64,000 nt of DNA from Hyperoodon ampullatus (taxonomy: Eukaryota > Chordata > Mammalia > Artiodactyla > Ziphiidae), in the NCBI GenBank assembly GCA_949752795.1, contig OX457057.1, forward strand, positions 6,934,632-6,998,631, read 5' to 3'. A model generated the notes under the pieces. That model was not told the DNA's origin. It did not search any database and saw only the letters and a list, made by a program, of their open reading frames with translations. Below, piece after piece: positions 32,960-44,464 of this stretch; positions within the stretch are counted from its first letter, which is position 1; each line of letters starts with the position of its first letter. Position numbers and translations under genes: made by a program.

Positions 32960-33080
32960 GGACTGCCCTGGAGGTCCAGTGGTTAGGACTCCGTGCTTCC
33001 ACTGCAGGGGGCACGGGTTCGATCCCTGGTCGGGGAACTAGGATCCTGCATGCCGTGTGGCGTGGCCAAAAAAAAAAAAA
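32960..33080 (+). mobile_element. CHR-type SINE, class C
   Basis: GACTGCCCTGGAGGTCCAGT head, GGGTTCGATCCCTGG B box, GTGGCGTGGCC then a poly(A) tail. The TSD AAAAAGTGTTAATTGAG (32943-32959) recurs at 33081-33097 with one mismatch. Confidence 0.96.
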
Positions 33081-33097
33081 AAAAAGTGTTGATTGAG

Positions 33098-33489
33098 CCC
33101 CTTCTATGTGCAGAGCAGTGGAGAGCCACACACTCTGTCCACACTGGGCTAAAGGTGAGCTTGCGCTCCATAGATCGTTAATGTATCTTTGCTGAGACAT
33201 TGGAGGTTCATAGCTTAAGCTGAGATTCTTCCCCAGGATGTCTGTGTTAACTGCCAAGGGATGATGGGGGCATCTTCAGGTCCTGGCTGCCTGATGAAAA
33301 ATATTTTCAGTGCAAGGACGCCTTCTTGGGGTCCTCGGCCGTAAGCATCTTTCACTGTGCCCATGGAACCTGCATCTCTTGGCCTGTGCCCAAATGTCCC
33401 CTTATCAGAGTCACTCCCTTTTTCAAAACAGCACAGCAGGACCACCTCCTCACTCTATTCCTTGCCTTCTGAGCAGGTATATCAGCACC
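33098..33489. other. Unannotated unique sequence
   Basis: No recognisable repeat or gene. Confidence 0.5.
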
Positions 33490-33680
33490 TGACATTGTAC
33501 ACTTATTTGTTTATTCGTTAGCATTTGTGTCCCTACACCAGGGTGCCACCTCCCCCAAAGCAGAGAGGTTGGCTGTTTCACTCACTGCTGTGTTCGCAGC
33601 ACTAGGACAGTGCCTAGTGGGCAGTAGAAGCTCCATACATTTTTGTAAATGAATGACTGAATGAATAAATGAACAAACAT
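33490..33680 (+). mobile_element. L2 LINE 3' end
   Basis: TTCACTCACTGCTGTGTTCG, CACTAGGACAGTGCCTAGTG and AAATGAATGACTGAATGAAT form the L2 3' terminus. Confidence 0.85.
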
Positions 33681-33909
33681 ATTCCCTTTCTTTTCGATCT
33701 GTGCCAGTGGAATTCTTCATTTCCAGGCAAACCTACGATCTCCGCCGCTTGGGGACTTCTAATTTTCCCCCATAAGTGAAAGCTGGCTTCCCACAAGCCC
33801 ACATGACGACTCTGCAGATCTCGTCCCAAGGAAGTCACTGCTGTCCTTCCCCGACACGCGGGCCGGGGGGAAGGGTGGGCCGAGCAGGCCGTCCCTCTGC
33901 CATAGTGCA

Positions 33910-34290
33910 CCCCTTTGGAGTTGCCCTTCATCTCAGAATAAAATGCAAACACCCTACCAAGGCCCAGGAGGCTATGAGGTCCAGCCTTGACCCCTGCCTC
34001 CAGCCTCCCACCTCCTCTTGGCCGACCTCTCCTTCCTGCTCAGCTTCAGCAGTTCCAGCAGCCCCTGGCCTCCTCCTGGTGTCCCTGAACAGCCCCTGAC
34101 AGCTCCTTCTCACCTTCAGGTGTCAGCCTGGCTCCCTTCCTGGAAGAGCCTCTTTTGATGGGCTCCCTGGAGTGGCTCCCTGCTCCTTCCCAATCAGTCC
34201 CCGCAGCCCGGCATCTGTCACTGTCTGTGATTCTCTGGTTCATCTGTTCTCTCAGGAGAAGGACGGTGTTCACCCCTGGATACCCTGTGC
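33910..34290 (+). mobile_element. L2 LINE relic
   Basis: CCTTCATCTCAGAATAAAAT, GGTCCAGCCTTGACCCCTGC and GACAGCTCCTTCTCACCTTC followed by CTGGAAGAGCCTC match the L2 order (decoded as a decayed reverse-transcriptase C-terminal region and 3'UTR). Boundaries are approximate. Confidence 0.7.
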
Positions 34291-34435
34291 AGGAAGAATA
34301 CCTGGTATCAATGCCAGCCCCAGCCCCCTCCAACATCAACGAGAACGTCTGTTGGATCAAGGGCTGCATGACTGCTCCCGGGCACTCAGCCTATGGCCCT
34401 GTCCCCACAGCCTTCTCTTTCGACACCTGTATTAA

Positions 34436-34816
34436 CCTGCTGGGGCCACCGTAACAAAGCAGCACAGACTGGGCAGCTTACACGACAGAAATGTATTCTC
34501 GTATTCTCTCAGTTCTGGAGGCTGGAAGTCCAAGATCCAAGGTTTCGGCAGGGTTGGCTTCTCCGGAGGTCTCTCTCCTTGGTTTGCAGACGGCCGTCTT
34601 CTCACTGTGTCCTCACAGGTTTTTCCCTCTGTGTGTGTCTGCGTCCTAATCTCTTCTTCGTATAAGGATGCCAGTCAGATTGGACCAAGGCCCCCTGAGG
34701 ACCTCATGTTAACGTCATCACCTCTTTAAAGACCTCATCTCCAAATACAGTCACACTCTGAGGTCCCGGGGGTGGGGTTTCAGCATGCAAATCTTGCGGG
34801 GGGCACCTAATAACAC
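34436..34816 (-). mobile_element. MaLR LTR (MLT1/MST group, reverse)
   Basis: Reverse-orientation landmarks: CTGGGGCCACCGTAACAAAG, CTCAGTTCTGGAGGCTGGAA, CACTGTGTCCTCACAG, CATCTCCAAATACAGTCACA. It is a solo LTR relic of the ERVL-MaLR group, with no internal region. Confidence 0.87.
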
Positions 34817-35021
34817 ACCTGCTGTCCACTCACCCCCGCCATCACTGGCTGCCTTGCGTGAGCTCTCCCACTCTCCTTTGACCTTGGCCTTCGGCCCCCA
34901 TTCTCCTTCCCACTCCTACTTATCTGAGTGTCCCCATTGCTCATGTTTTGCTTATAGAAGCTTTCTGCTCAGATCCTTGTTTCTCGGGCTTGGCTAGCCG
35001 GTGGCTCAGCCCACCACACAG

Positions 35022-35232
35022 CAATTACCCCGTTTGCTGAGCGCTTACTAAGGGCCGGTGCTGCTCCCACACTTCCCACACTTATGCCTCACATAACCCA
35101 GGAGGGGGCTCTGACGGCCCCCATATTACGTAGGCAGGAACCAAGCTTGGACAGGTCGAATGAGCTGCCCCAGGTCATAGAGTTGAAAGTGGGGGGACCT
35201 GGAGTGGAACCCAGACTTTCAGCTTCAGGGAA
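35022..35232 (-). mobile_element. MIR SINE (reverse)
   Basis: TTTGCTGAGCGCTTACTAAG, ATGCCTCACATAACCCAGGA and GAGCTGCCCCAGGTCATAGA, then GGAGTGGAACCCAGACTTTC, follow the reversed MIR order. Confidence 0.85.
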
Positions 35233-35833
35233 TGTGCTCCAAACACCATGTTTGCCCACAGATTCCCAGGGCACATCATCGGTGGGGTGAGGGGCTAGGA
35301 GAGGCAGGCCCACTTAGAGAGCAGCAGGCAGGGCAATCAATAGACTGGCAACCAAAGAAGAGATGGCAACGTTAGAAAGAGCAGAATAGGAATAAAAAGC
35401 ACGGCAATCTGGTCCATTTCCATAAGGGCTAAGAGCCCTCCACGCCTCAAAAGGTCCCCAAGGCATCACCATACACCTCATCATAGAGAACAGCAGGAAA
35501 AGAGCCTGTTCAGTGAGGACTGGCTGAGTCAGCAAATAAAAATACAGGACTCTCAGTTAAATTTGAATTTTAGATGAACAACAAAGTATTTTTTAGTCTA
35601 AGTATGGCCCATGTAATATTTGGGACATGCTTTTACTCAAAAACTATTTGTTGCTTATCTGAAATTCAAGTTGACTGGACTTCCTATATTTTATCTAGCA
35701 ACCCTAGGTTCACTACATGTTTGATTTTAAAAAGGAAGAGAATGTGCAATGTATTCTAGAGAGAGTTCCTTCCAAAATGGGTAAAATAAAATGATGAGTG
35801 CTTAAGTGATCCTTTGTAACAGATGTAACAGGT
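35233..35833. other. Unannotated unique sequence
   Basis: No recognised repeat or gene. It is AT-rich after about 35540. Confidence 0.5.
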
Positions 35834-35849
35834 AAGAACTATGTAAATG

Positions 35850-36205
35850 GGGGCTTCCCTGGTGGTCCAGTGGTTAAGAATCTGCCTGCCAACGCAGGGG
35901 ACACAGGTTCAATCCCTGGTCTGGGAAGATCCTACATGCCTTACAGAGCAAGTAAGCCTGTGTGCCACAACTGTTGAGCCTGTGCTCTAGAGCCCATGGG
36001 CCGCAACTACTGAGCCCACGCACTGCAACTACTGAAGCCCATGTGCTGCAACTACTGAAGCCCATGCACCTACAGCCTGTGCCCCGCAACAAGAGAAGCC
36101 ACCTCAATGAGAAGCCCACGCCCTGCAATGAAGAGTAGCCACTGCTCGCCGCAACTAGAGAAAGCCCGCATGCAGCTACGAAGATCCAGCACGGCCAAAA
36201 AAAAG
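35850..36205 (+). mobile_element. CHR-type SINE, class B
   Basis: GGCTTCCCTGGTGGTCCAGT head, three or more CAACTACTGA-type motifs, end CAGCACGGCCAAAAAA. The 16-bp TSD AAGAACTATGTAAATG (35834-35849) recurs at 36206-36221 with one mismatch. Confidence 0.96.
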
Positions 36206-36229
36206 AAGAACTGTGTAAATGACAGAAGC

Positions 36230-36620
36230 CATAAGTAGAGACTTAAACAGAGGTTTATTTCTCTTTCATATAAAAAAATTCCGGAGGTCAAATGTCCACA
36301 GTGTCATCAGGGACCTGGGCTCCTCCTACCTTTTTCTTCTCTCATTCTTAGCATGTGACTTCCAGACTCAATGTCACCTCCTGAGCCAAGAGAGTTGCTG
36401 GAGCCCCAGCAATCACATCAGCATTCCAGGCAAGAAGCAAGGAGCAGGTGGAGGAAGAATAGGAAAAAAGCACATGCCAGCTGTCTATCCCCCTTTTCAT
36501 AAATTCTATAATACTTGATAACTTCTGCTTACAACTCTTTGGCCAGAACTTAATCGCGTGGCCCTATTTAGCGGCAAGAGAAGCTTGGAAATGTAGTGTT
36601 GTAACTGTGTACATTGCCAT
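36230..36620. repeat. Probable ancient interspersed repeat, family uncertain
   Basis: CAGAGGTTTATTTCTCTTTC near the left and TTGGCCAGAACTTAATCGCG, then a CAAGAGAAGCTTGGAAATGT-type segment near the right, recall an old repeat I have seen in other mammals. I cannot name its class without a library search. Confidence 0.5.
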
Positions 36621-37004
36621 ACTGTAAAAACTCAAGGATTTGTTAGTAGAAGAAGGGGAGAATGGATATTAGGTAGGCAGGTAGACAATAAAACACTACG
36701 TCTTCTTTCCTTGCATATCAGGATAACTGGCCTTTCCGCAGGAGGACTTTAAGGGCCCACTTTTGAAAAATATAGGCAATTTTAACACACCTGCTATTTT
36801 GTTTTATAGACTTCACTTGTTACGATCCTAAGCCACCAAGGGTTACAGTTCAATATAACAGAAGAGTAATAAAATAAAGCAGCAGATTGATCTTTTTATA
36901 TCTAAAATCTAATTTAAAAGAATTTTTTTGAGGAGAAGAGTAAACTCCTTGAAGAATAAATTTCCGGTCTCTGTGGCTCTCCCCACTCTCCCCTTAGATT
37001 GTAA
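36621..37004. other. Unannotated AT-rich sequence
   Basis: No recognised repeat or gene. Confidence 0.5.
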
Positions 37005-37130
37005 TTCAATTCAGGCTTTGCCCAGATCCTACTATGTGCCCGACATGGTGTAGAAGCAGGGGATAAAAGGAGGACTGCCTGGCGCCCACCCACAGGGTGC
37101 TTGCTCTCCTGGAGGTGATATATGGGTGTG
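37005..37130 (-). mobile_element. L2 relic (reverse)
   Basis: CCAGATCCTACTATGTGCCC, GGTGTAGAAGCAGGGGATAA and GGGTGCTTGCTCTCCTGGAG follow the reversed L2 end. Confidence 0.65.
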
Positions 37131-37885
37131 AAATGGCCTGAGATAGTGCCTGGGTTCCTTCCTGATTAGGTTAGGTGAGGAAAGAGACTGCTTAGGTTGG
37201 GTGGGGAAATCACTCATATTCCTGACAAAACTCATCCAGTGGAGGAGAATTCTGGTCCTATGATGCTCCACACGGGCTGTAAAAACCTTCATTAGCAGCT
37301 GCAGCTCTTCTCAGTGACTCAGGTTTTGGGGCAATTTTCTGGGTCTCCTGAAATCACTCAGTGATTTGCGTGGGTCTCTTGAATTCTGCTGAGAATATTT
37401 CACCCTTTAGATTTCGTACGAAGCAAAACTCTTAAAAGATGGAAAAAAAAAAAAGAAAAAGAAATCCTTGCTTTGCCCTCAATCTTTGGATCATTAAAGG
37501 CGTGTGTAGTGAGATGTTCTAAAGGGACTCACCAGCTCCGTTTCAGTCATGGGTCCAGTCTTGGGAGGCCACCATTCCCAGCTCCACGGGGACAAACATG
37601 TGAAGGAGGGGTCAAGTGACTGCTTTGCATCCATCAGCTCAATAACTACTCTGAGAGAGAAAAAGGTGCATGCATCACATTTGAGACGAGGGAAGAATGC
37701 TTTTCAGTGGTCATTGTCCCGCGAGTATCGCCCCCACGTGGAGGAGCGGGGACTTGCTTCCCCTTACCGCCAGCTGGCTGAAGGGATCTTTACGTAAAGA
37801 ACTCAGAGGGCAACACAGGTGCCCCAGGGCCCCGTGCAACTCCTGCCTGAGAAATCGAAAGGTGGCGAAGGGACGCCTGGCTAAA

Positions 37886-37899
37886 GCACCCCCTGGTAG
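37886..37899 (-). promoter_or_regulatory. Candidate CTCF-binding motif (imperfect)
   Basis: GCACCCCCTGGTAG differs at two positions from the core GCGCCCCCTGGTGG read on the opposite strand. It lies in repeat-poor DNA. Confidence 0.35.
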
Positions 37900-38252
37900 T
37901 GACATTCTTTCCCTGAGAGCCGGTTCAAGGTGGGAGCTTCTGGGGACCAGGTGTGTGTCTGGGAGAGTCTTTGATCTTCCCAATAGATTGCCTGGAGGGG
38001 AAAAGAGATCTCAGAGGAAGAGGTCTGATCTCCAGGGACTGGGGATGGAATTACAAATAACAAAAAGCCAGCCAGAGAAGGCATTTTCACAGGAGTCAAA
38101 AGAACAGTAGGTGTCAGCTCTTCCCTGTTGAAATTTCCAAAGACCCTTCAAAGTGCCTGGTGTGATAAGCTTTGAAGATCTGCTGAGCCCAGCGAGCAGC
38201 GATGCCACCAGGGCAACCTCACCTGTCGCTTTCTCGTGTCTTCTTCCTGCAG

Positions 38253-38299
38253 TTCGAGAGCAGGCAGAGGCCACAGCTAGCAACCGGAGGGCCGCCCAG
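38253..38299 (+). other. Candidate 47-nt exon (plus strand)
   Basis: The pyrimidine-rich TCTCGTGTCTTCTTCCTGCAG precedes 38253, and GCCGCCCAG|GTAGAA follows 38299. One frame (REQAEATASNRRAAQ) is open through the exon. Neighbouring exons were not found, so this may be a decoy. Confidence 0.3.
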
Positions 38300-39356
38300 G
38301 TAGAAGAACAGTATCCGAGCCCCTCCCCTCCAGGAGCTGGGGGCAGGGAAAAGCTGTAACTCTGGGGTTCTGACTATTATATGGGACTAGACATTTAAAA
38401 TCCTGGCTGGAGAGAGGCTGAGAAAGTCAGATCTCATCCAAGATTTCAGTTTCCGATTTCATCCAGAGGTGGAGAAAGCGTCCCAGCAGGTTTGAACCGG
38501 CAGTGGGGCAAGATGAAGTTTTGTCTTTTGCACCCAATGAGTCCCACTTGTTCAAGGTACCAGCTACATGTGAAAGCTTTAAAAACATCTCAGGGTTAAT
38601 CTCCCAGTTGCAGGAAAGCACAATAAGCAAGGCATTAGTTAGGGCTCCATTTACACTTCCTGCTTCACCTCTAAGTACCTGTTTATGGGGAGCTGGTTCT
38701 TCTAATGGCTGCACTCATTCCTGTTCTATTTGTAATTCGGATTTCTTTAAGTACCTGGGAGCCATGCTCTAATATTAGCCAACTTTCTGGAACTTAATAC
38801 AGATAAACTCATTTGGGGGTCTCATCCATGTGGCACTTACTTCTAGAAGAATTAGGAGAACGTCGTTAGCCTGTTACCCAATTGCATGGGTTCTAAGAAT
38901 GAAGTATTTCAGAGACCCTGGCATATGTTTGAGTTTCATATGCCTTTTACTTTGTAATGGGGACTCATGTACTCAACATTCTCCTACACTGGACTGGTGT
39001 TGATATCAAGGCAAAGTGTCTGATTTTAGCTAACACATAATTACCTTTTACAATAAAATTGCAGCTGGACAGTTGAGGAGGCATTGAGGGGGATACAGAA
39101 GTAGAAACAAGAACTGGGCCCTTGAAGAGGTTTTTGCTGTGTGGACACTGGCTGCTGTCCCAGGTCTGAAAAGTGTCAGTCTTGGGGATAAACCTCTGTG
39201 TGTCTAGCACTCCCCATACAAAGGTCAAAGGATGACTGGCTTGTTCTAATCCCAGGGCACAGGGGAGACAGGCGGGCAGGGTATCCTGGGCTAAATGATA
39301 CTGCACAAGCCAGACGCCTCTCAGATCCTCATCCATGGGATGCTGCCCCAATGTGA

Positions 39357-40615
39357 CTTTCTTTTTTCTTTCCAGTATTTTCTTTTATTGTGATAAAGCA
39401 TACACAACATAAAGTTTACCACTTTAATCATTTTAAGTGCACTGTTCAGTGGCATTAAGTATTCAAAGTGCCAAGTAACCACCATCACCATCCATTGCCA
39501 CAACTTTTTTCATCTTCCCAAACAGAAACTCTGTACCCTATAAACACCAACTCCCATTTCTCCCCTCCCCCAGCCCCTGGCAACCACCATTCTACTTTCT
39601 GTCTCTATGAATGCGCCAGTTTTAAGCATCACAAATAAATGGAACCGTACAACATTTGTCCTTTTGTGTCTGGCTTCTTTCACTTAGCATAATGTTTTCA
39701 AGGTTCATCCATGTTATAGCATGTATCAGAATTTCGTTTCTTTTCGTGGCTGAATAATATCTCATGGTGCAGATGTACCACATTTTGTTTATCTGTTCAT
39801 CTGTTCACTGATACTTGGGTTGTTTCCACCTTCTGACTATTGTGAATAATGCTTCTACGAATGTTGGTGAACAAGTATCTGGGTCCCAGCTTTCAGTTCT
39901 TTTGGGTATGTAACTAGGAATGGAATTGCCGGATCATATAGTAATTCTGTGTCTAACTTTCTGAGGAACCTCTAACCTGTTTTCCCTATAGCAGCTGCAC
40001 CATTTTACATTCCCACAAGCAGTGCATGAGCGTTCCGATTTCTTCACGTCCTCCCCAACACTTGATATTTTCCCTTTTTTGTTTGGTTGTTTAAGTACAG
40101 CCATCCTAGTGGGTGCGAAGTGGTGTCTCGTGGTTTGACTCGCGTTTCTCTAATGACTAATGACGTTGAGCATCTTTTTATGTGCTTTTTGGTCATTTGC
40201 ATATCTTCTTTAGAAAAATGTCTATTCAAATCCGTTGCCCTTTTTGTTTTTTGGGGTTTTTTTTTGCGGTACGCGGGCCTCTCACTGTTGTGGCCTCTCC
40301 CGTTGCGGAGCACAGGCTCCGGACGCACAGGCTCAGCGGCCATGGTCACGGGCCCAGCCGCTCCGCGGCATGTGGCATCTTCCCGGACCGGGGCATGAAC
40401 CTGTGTCCCTTGCATCGGCAGGCGGACTCTCAACCACTGCGCCACCAGGGAAGCCCACATTGCCCATTTTTGAATTGGGTTTGGTTTCTTTTGTTGCTGA
40501 ATTGTGGCGTTTCTTTATATATTCTAAACACTATAAATTTATGAATATTTTCTCCTATTTTGTGGGTTATCTTTTCACTCTCTAGGGTCCTTTGATGCAC
40601 AATCAAATGGGACTT
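39357..40615 (-). mobile_element. Ancient L1 3' region (reverse), carrying a nested SINE
   Basis: Landmarks of an old L1M-type element in reverse: TTACCACTTTAATCATTTTA, CAGTGGCATTAAGTATTCAA, CTGGCAACCACCATTCTACT, TTCACTTAGCATAATGTTTT, AGGTTCATCCATGTTATAGC. ORF2 sequence follows toward higher coordinates. It is split by the class A SINE at 40247-40456. Extensive substitution leaves no functional frame. Confidence 0.92.
40247..40456 (-). mobile_element. CHR-type SINE, class A (reverse), nested in L1
   Basis: T-rich tail, GCGGTACGCGGGCCTCTCAC, and the end CCACCAGGGAAGCCC. TSD TTGCCC(A)TTTTTG at 40235-40246 and 40460-40472 (one-base difference). Confidence 0.95.
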
Positions 40616-40689
40616 TTTGCATACGTTGAAAAAAAAGTTGATCTGACAAAGATCTGCCAGCTGACAGCTATGTAATGTTAATTAATTCA

Positions 40690-40810
40690 TCTATTTAACC
40701 CACAAGTATGTATTAAGGAGACCCTCGTTCTGGGGTTTATTTTCACAAGATATAGTAGCCACCAGACAGCTCCCCTTCAAAGCATTTATAGTCTAGTTAA
40801 CAAGACACTT
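40690..40810 (-). mobile_element. Possible L2 relic (reverse)
   Basis: TTTAACCCACAAGTATGTAT then CATTTATAGTCTAGTTAACA resembles the reversed L2 3' end. Tentative. Confidence 0.4.
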
Positions 40811-41223
40811 CCCGTAAAACAGAGGCTGAAAAACAACCACAGTGGACGTTGGCAACTGACATACGATCATTCCAAATGTGTGAATTCCAATCGGATGTGA
40901 CAGGAAGTGCCCCCGCACCAAGGGAGGTTGGTCGGGGAAAGCCACACAACTCCGCATCACCTGCCCCAAACCGCACGATCACATTTATCACCAGCAATCA
41001 ATATTGCCATCCTCACAGTTCGGCATCTGTACCGTATGCCATACGCTGTATGGCATCTAAACTAGCAAGAACTTGAGAACATTAACCTCAGGTGTTACAG
41101 CTTTCCCAGCTCAGTTGGTCCCTAACCAGGTCAAGGTTATTATATCTGGGGAAAGAGCTCCTTTGTAGCTTTGAAACATATAAATACATCAGCAGTCCCA
41201 CCTTTCATGGAGGCTACATCATC
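40811..41223. other. Unannotated unique sequence
   Basis: No recognised repeat or gene. Confidence 0.5.
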
Positions 41224-41238
41224 AAAATTACAGGAACA

Positions 41239-41450
41239 GGGCTTCCCTGGTGGCGCAGTGGTTGAGAGTCCGCCTGCCGATGCAGGGGACACGGGGTCGT
41301 GCCCCGGTCCGGGAGGATCCCACGGGCCGCGGAGCGGCTGGGCCCGTGAGCCATGGCCGCTGAGCCTGCGCGTCTGGAGCCTGTGCTCCGCAACGGGAGA
41401 GGCCACAACAGTGAGAGGCCCGCATACCGCAAAAAAAAAAAAAAAAAAAA
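41239..41450 (+). mobile_element. CHR-type SINE, class A
   Basis: GGGCTTCCCTGGTGGCGCAG to GCATACCGC and a poly(A) tail of about 20. A perfect 13-bp TSD AATTACAGGAACA lies at 41226-41238 and 41451-41463. Confidence 0.97.
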
Positions 41451-41463
41451 AATTACAGGAACA

Positions 41464-42004
41464 TTTTTTATTGAGCGCCTAATTTATGTCATGGGCGCTC
41501 TGCTTTCTTAATCTTGATTTTAAAATAATAATAATAATAAAAGTTATTTACTGTTATATATCATTGAGTTTAACAGAAGTAGATCTTACAAAACCAAAAA
41601 GTTAAAAGGCAATCATTTATATATCAAAGGAGTCTGTAGCTTTGAAAGCCCTCATCTTAAATTCTTATGAAGAGGTTTTCTGGCACAGATAAGATGGGTT
41701 TATAGAAGCATTAAATCTCTGGACAATATCAGCAGAGACCCTCATCACGAGTCCTGGGCCCTGGACAAGTGAAAGCCAAACAGAAATTATGGTTGCTGAA
41801 ATGGTAATACAAGTACATGAGGGAAATATTGTATCTGAATTACATGTTGTTTTCCAGCAACATTTTTGTTACTTAAGGCAAGGTACACTCATATTTCAGG
41901 GAGCCTAATGGCACTGACTTGACTTGCCAACTGTCCCTACTTGAAACCTGGCTCCCCTATGAGAGTTTAAGCTCCTTGAGGGTAGCTGTGTCTCCTGGAC
42001 CCTC
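41464..42004. other. Unannotated AT-rich sequence
   Basis: It contains a short (AAT)n stretch at about 41525-41540. No recognised gene or repeat otherwise. Confidence 0.5.
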
Positions 42005-42021
42005 AAAGACTTGCTTGAGAG

Positions 42022-42164
42022 GGACTTCCCTGGCGGTCCAGTGAGTAAGACTCCACACTTCCACTGCAGGGGGCACGGGTTCGATTCCTGGTCAGGGAAC
42101 TGAGATCCCTCATGCCGTGCAGTGTGGCCAAGATAAATAAATAATAAAGTATTAAAAAAAAAAA
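42022..42164 (+). mobile_element. CHR-type SINE, class C
   Basis: GGACTTCCCTGGCGGTCCAG head, GGGTTCGATTCCTGG B-box relic, AAATAAATAATAAAG then a poly(A) tail. A perfect 17-bp TSD AAAGACTTGCTTGAGAG lies at 42005-42021 and 42165-42181. Confidence 0.97.
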
Positions 42165-42184
42165 AAAGACTTGCTTGAGAGTGG

Positions 42185-43474
42185 GGGGACCCAACTGCTT
42201 AAGCCAAAAGGCCAAGCAGCATCCTTGATTATTCCTCCTCCCTTATCACCTACATCTATCGCATCAGCAAATCCCATCAGTTTCCTCTCCGGAAGCCTCT
42301 CTCCACAGAATACAGATGTCCCTTGTATGTCAACCATGTGTTTCTGATGCTTTGACATCCGAGGCCTTGCTGACCCTGGAGGGACTGCCCCTCCCAGGGC
42401 TAGCCAATTCCTAGAAATAGTCTGTGATTCACTCTGGCGCGTGCCTTTCATATGCAAACAAACCCATCCAGATCCCTAAGCTCCAACCTCCTTCTTTATC
42501 AGGCTCTCAGACTCAGGGCCACTATCTACCTGCCCTAATCACCCTAGACCAGATACAGACAACTAGGGGACAGCCCCTACGCCCCAGAGCCTGCTGAAAC
42601 TCTTCAAACTGGCCAATCCTAAGCCTGCTGACCCTGCCTTGCCCATGCTTCCCTTGGAAACCACTATAAAGGCCCTTGTACACATTTTCCCTCACGCCCT
42701 CTGCCTCCTGGCTGACCCTGGTGCATCCCCACATGGCCCGGCGTGGGTGGCAGGGCGTGCCCACTCTTCTTGGAAACTGTAACAAACCACCTTCTCAATG
42801 GCAGTCATCTCCTGATCTACATTTTAATACATCCTGGAGTTGTGCCCCTAGCCTGTCTGGACCCTACAATAACCCCCACCCACTCAATGTGCTTCTCCTT
42901 CAGGCCTGCAGCCCAGAAGCCCAGGGACTTTCCAAAATGAAAACTGATTGCCTCCTTCTCTTCTTTAAAATTCCCTAGGGGCTTCCACTACAAATTAGAA
43001 TGAAATCCACATTCCTTTCTGTAGCCTGGAAGGCACCACGTGTCCCAGCTTCTACAACCTGTTCTTAGGTCTCCCCTTGCTCAGTGCTCCAGCCACACTG
43101 GCCTCCTTTCAGTTCTGCAGAGATGCCAAACTATTTCCTGCCTTGGGGCCTTTGTACGTGCTGTTCTGTCTGCCCGGAACACTCTTCCCCTAGCTTTTGT
43201 GTGACTGGCCCTTTTCCCTCTGGTCTCAGTCAAATATCACCCCTGGAGAGGCCTTCCTTAACTGTACAGTCAGACATCCTGTTCCATCATTCTGTTTTAT
43301 TTTCTTCATCACACTTGTCACTCTGTAATTATTCTTTTACTGCTTTATGGTCCATCTCTCTACCACACACCCCGCCACGGAGTAGAACATAAGCTCCTTG
43401 AGAACGGGAGCCTTGTTCATGGCTGTGTTCCCTGAGCCTAGACAGCCTGGCATGTCGTACTGGATGAATGAATG
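42185..43474 (+). mobile_element. L2 LINE relic
   Basis: The right part is clear: CCAGCCACACTGGCCTCCTT, GGGCCTTTGTACGTGCTG, GTCAAATATCACCCCTGGAG, ATAAGCTCCTTGAGAACGGG and the end CTGGATGAATGAATGAG. The left part (42185-42900) is weaker and may contain non-L2 DNA. Confidence 0.8.
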
Positions 43475-44259
43475 AGGGGTACCTTACCTGTGTTTCCAGG
43501 ACTGGAGAGGGGAGTGGAAGGGGCTGAGGAGTAAGGAGTTGTCCCCTGCTGTGACCCTGCAGCCACTTGGAAGCTGCTGGCTCACCAGAGGCTCCCCAGC
43601 TCCTGGCCTCATATCAGGCTACTGCAGTGTCAGGGCTGGGAGAGACAGACAGTGCCTGCTTCCTGGAGAAGCCAACGGGAAGCCAGCCTCTGTCTCGTGA
43701 GGTTCTGCTGACCAGCACATTTCCCCTGAAAGGGTGCCTTCTCCTTCCGCAGACCCCAGGTTCATCTGTCCCTGCTCCAGAAGCTTGGCTGTCCCCAGGC
43801 TGCGTCTCCACTTGGCCCAAAGGATATGATGCAGCTTTTGCCGGTGCAGAGATGTCTGGGGTGGCTGCCAGCACTTTTATCTTTTCATTTCATCTGCCAG
43901 CCAAGAGCTTTCCCCTGCTTTTGCCTCTTGAAGCTTAAGGCAAGAAATGTTGACCTTGAGTACAGGTTCTTCTTCATTTGTTACTCAAGGTCCCCTGTCC
44001 TGGGTCACATCCAAGCCAGCTGCTCCCCAATCTTCTCTCTTCCTTTCCCTTGACCCCCCCTGTTCCCTGGCAGCCTCAAAACAAAATTGGGGATTTTTTT
44101 TCCTGAGATCTGGTTCAGGCAGTAGGAGCACTGCTAGTTTGCCCCCTTTACTCAAGGGTACCAAGTCACCTCTTTAGACTGTGGCCAAGTGGTCTCTTGG
44201 AGGAAACATTTCCGGAGTCATGTGCAGAGTGAAGGGGACTCCAACCCCTGAACTTGGGG
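43475..44259. other. Unannotated unique sequence
   Basis: A 123-codon plus frame (43567-43938) is open without a recognisable domain or exon signals. Confidence 0.45.
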
Positions 44260-44330
44260 GCATTCATCTGACAAACACTTTTTGAGGATCTGCTGCTTGC
44301 CAGGCAGTTGTCTGCTGGGGTCTGTCTTAC
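44260..44330 (-). mobile_element. Short L2-type relic (reverse)
   Basis: ATTCATCTGACAAACACTTT and TGCCAGGCAGTTGTCTGCTG fit the reversed L2 terminus. Short. Confidence 0.55.
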
Positions 44331-44464
44331 TGGACCGGGGAGGGACTTTGGTCATGTCAGTGTTGCATAGATATCCAAGCATATGTGTTTGGGGCACAGT
44401 ATGAGACAGTTCAACAAAGCATTCTGGGACAACTGGATAGTCACATGCAAAAGAATAAAGTTGG

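Larger units (their letters stand above)
37131..39356. other. Repeat-poor unique sequence
   Basis: No transposable element recognised over 2.2 kb. It includes an imperfect CTCF-like motif (37886-37899) and a candidate 47-nt exon (38253-38299). An A-rich tract lies at about 37442-37462. Confidence 0.5.

Noticed and set aside
33000..33030. tRNA gene, based on B-box-like GGTTCGATCCC
   Set aside because: It is the tRNA-derived head of a CHR SINE. No cloverleaf or anticodon arm is preserved. The same applies to other SINE heads.
40258..41450. Proviral or ERV internal genes near MaLR LTRs
   Set aside because: All three MaLR LTRs in the window stand alone. I see no gag, pol or env-like sequence next to them.
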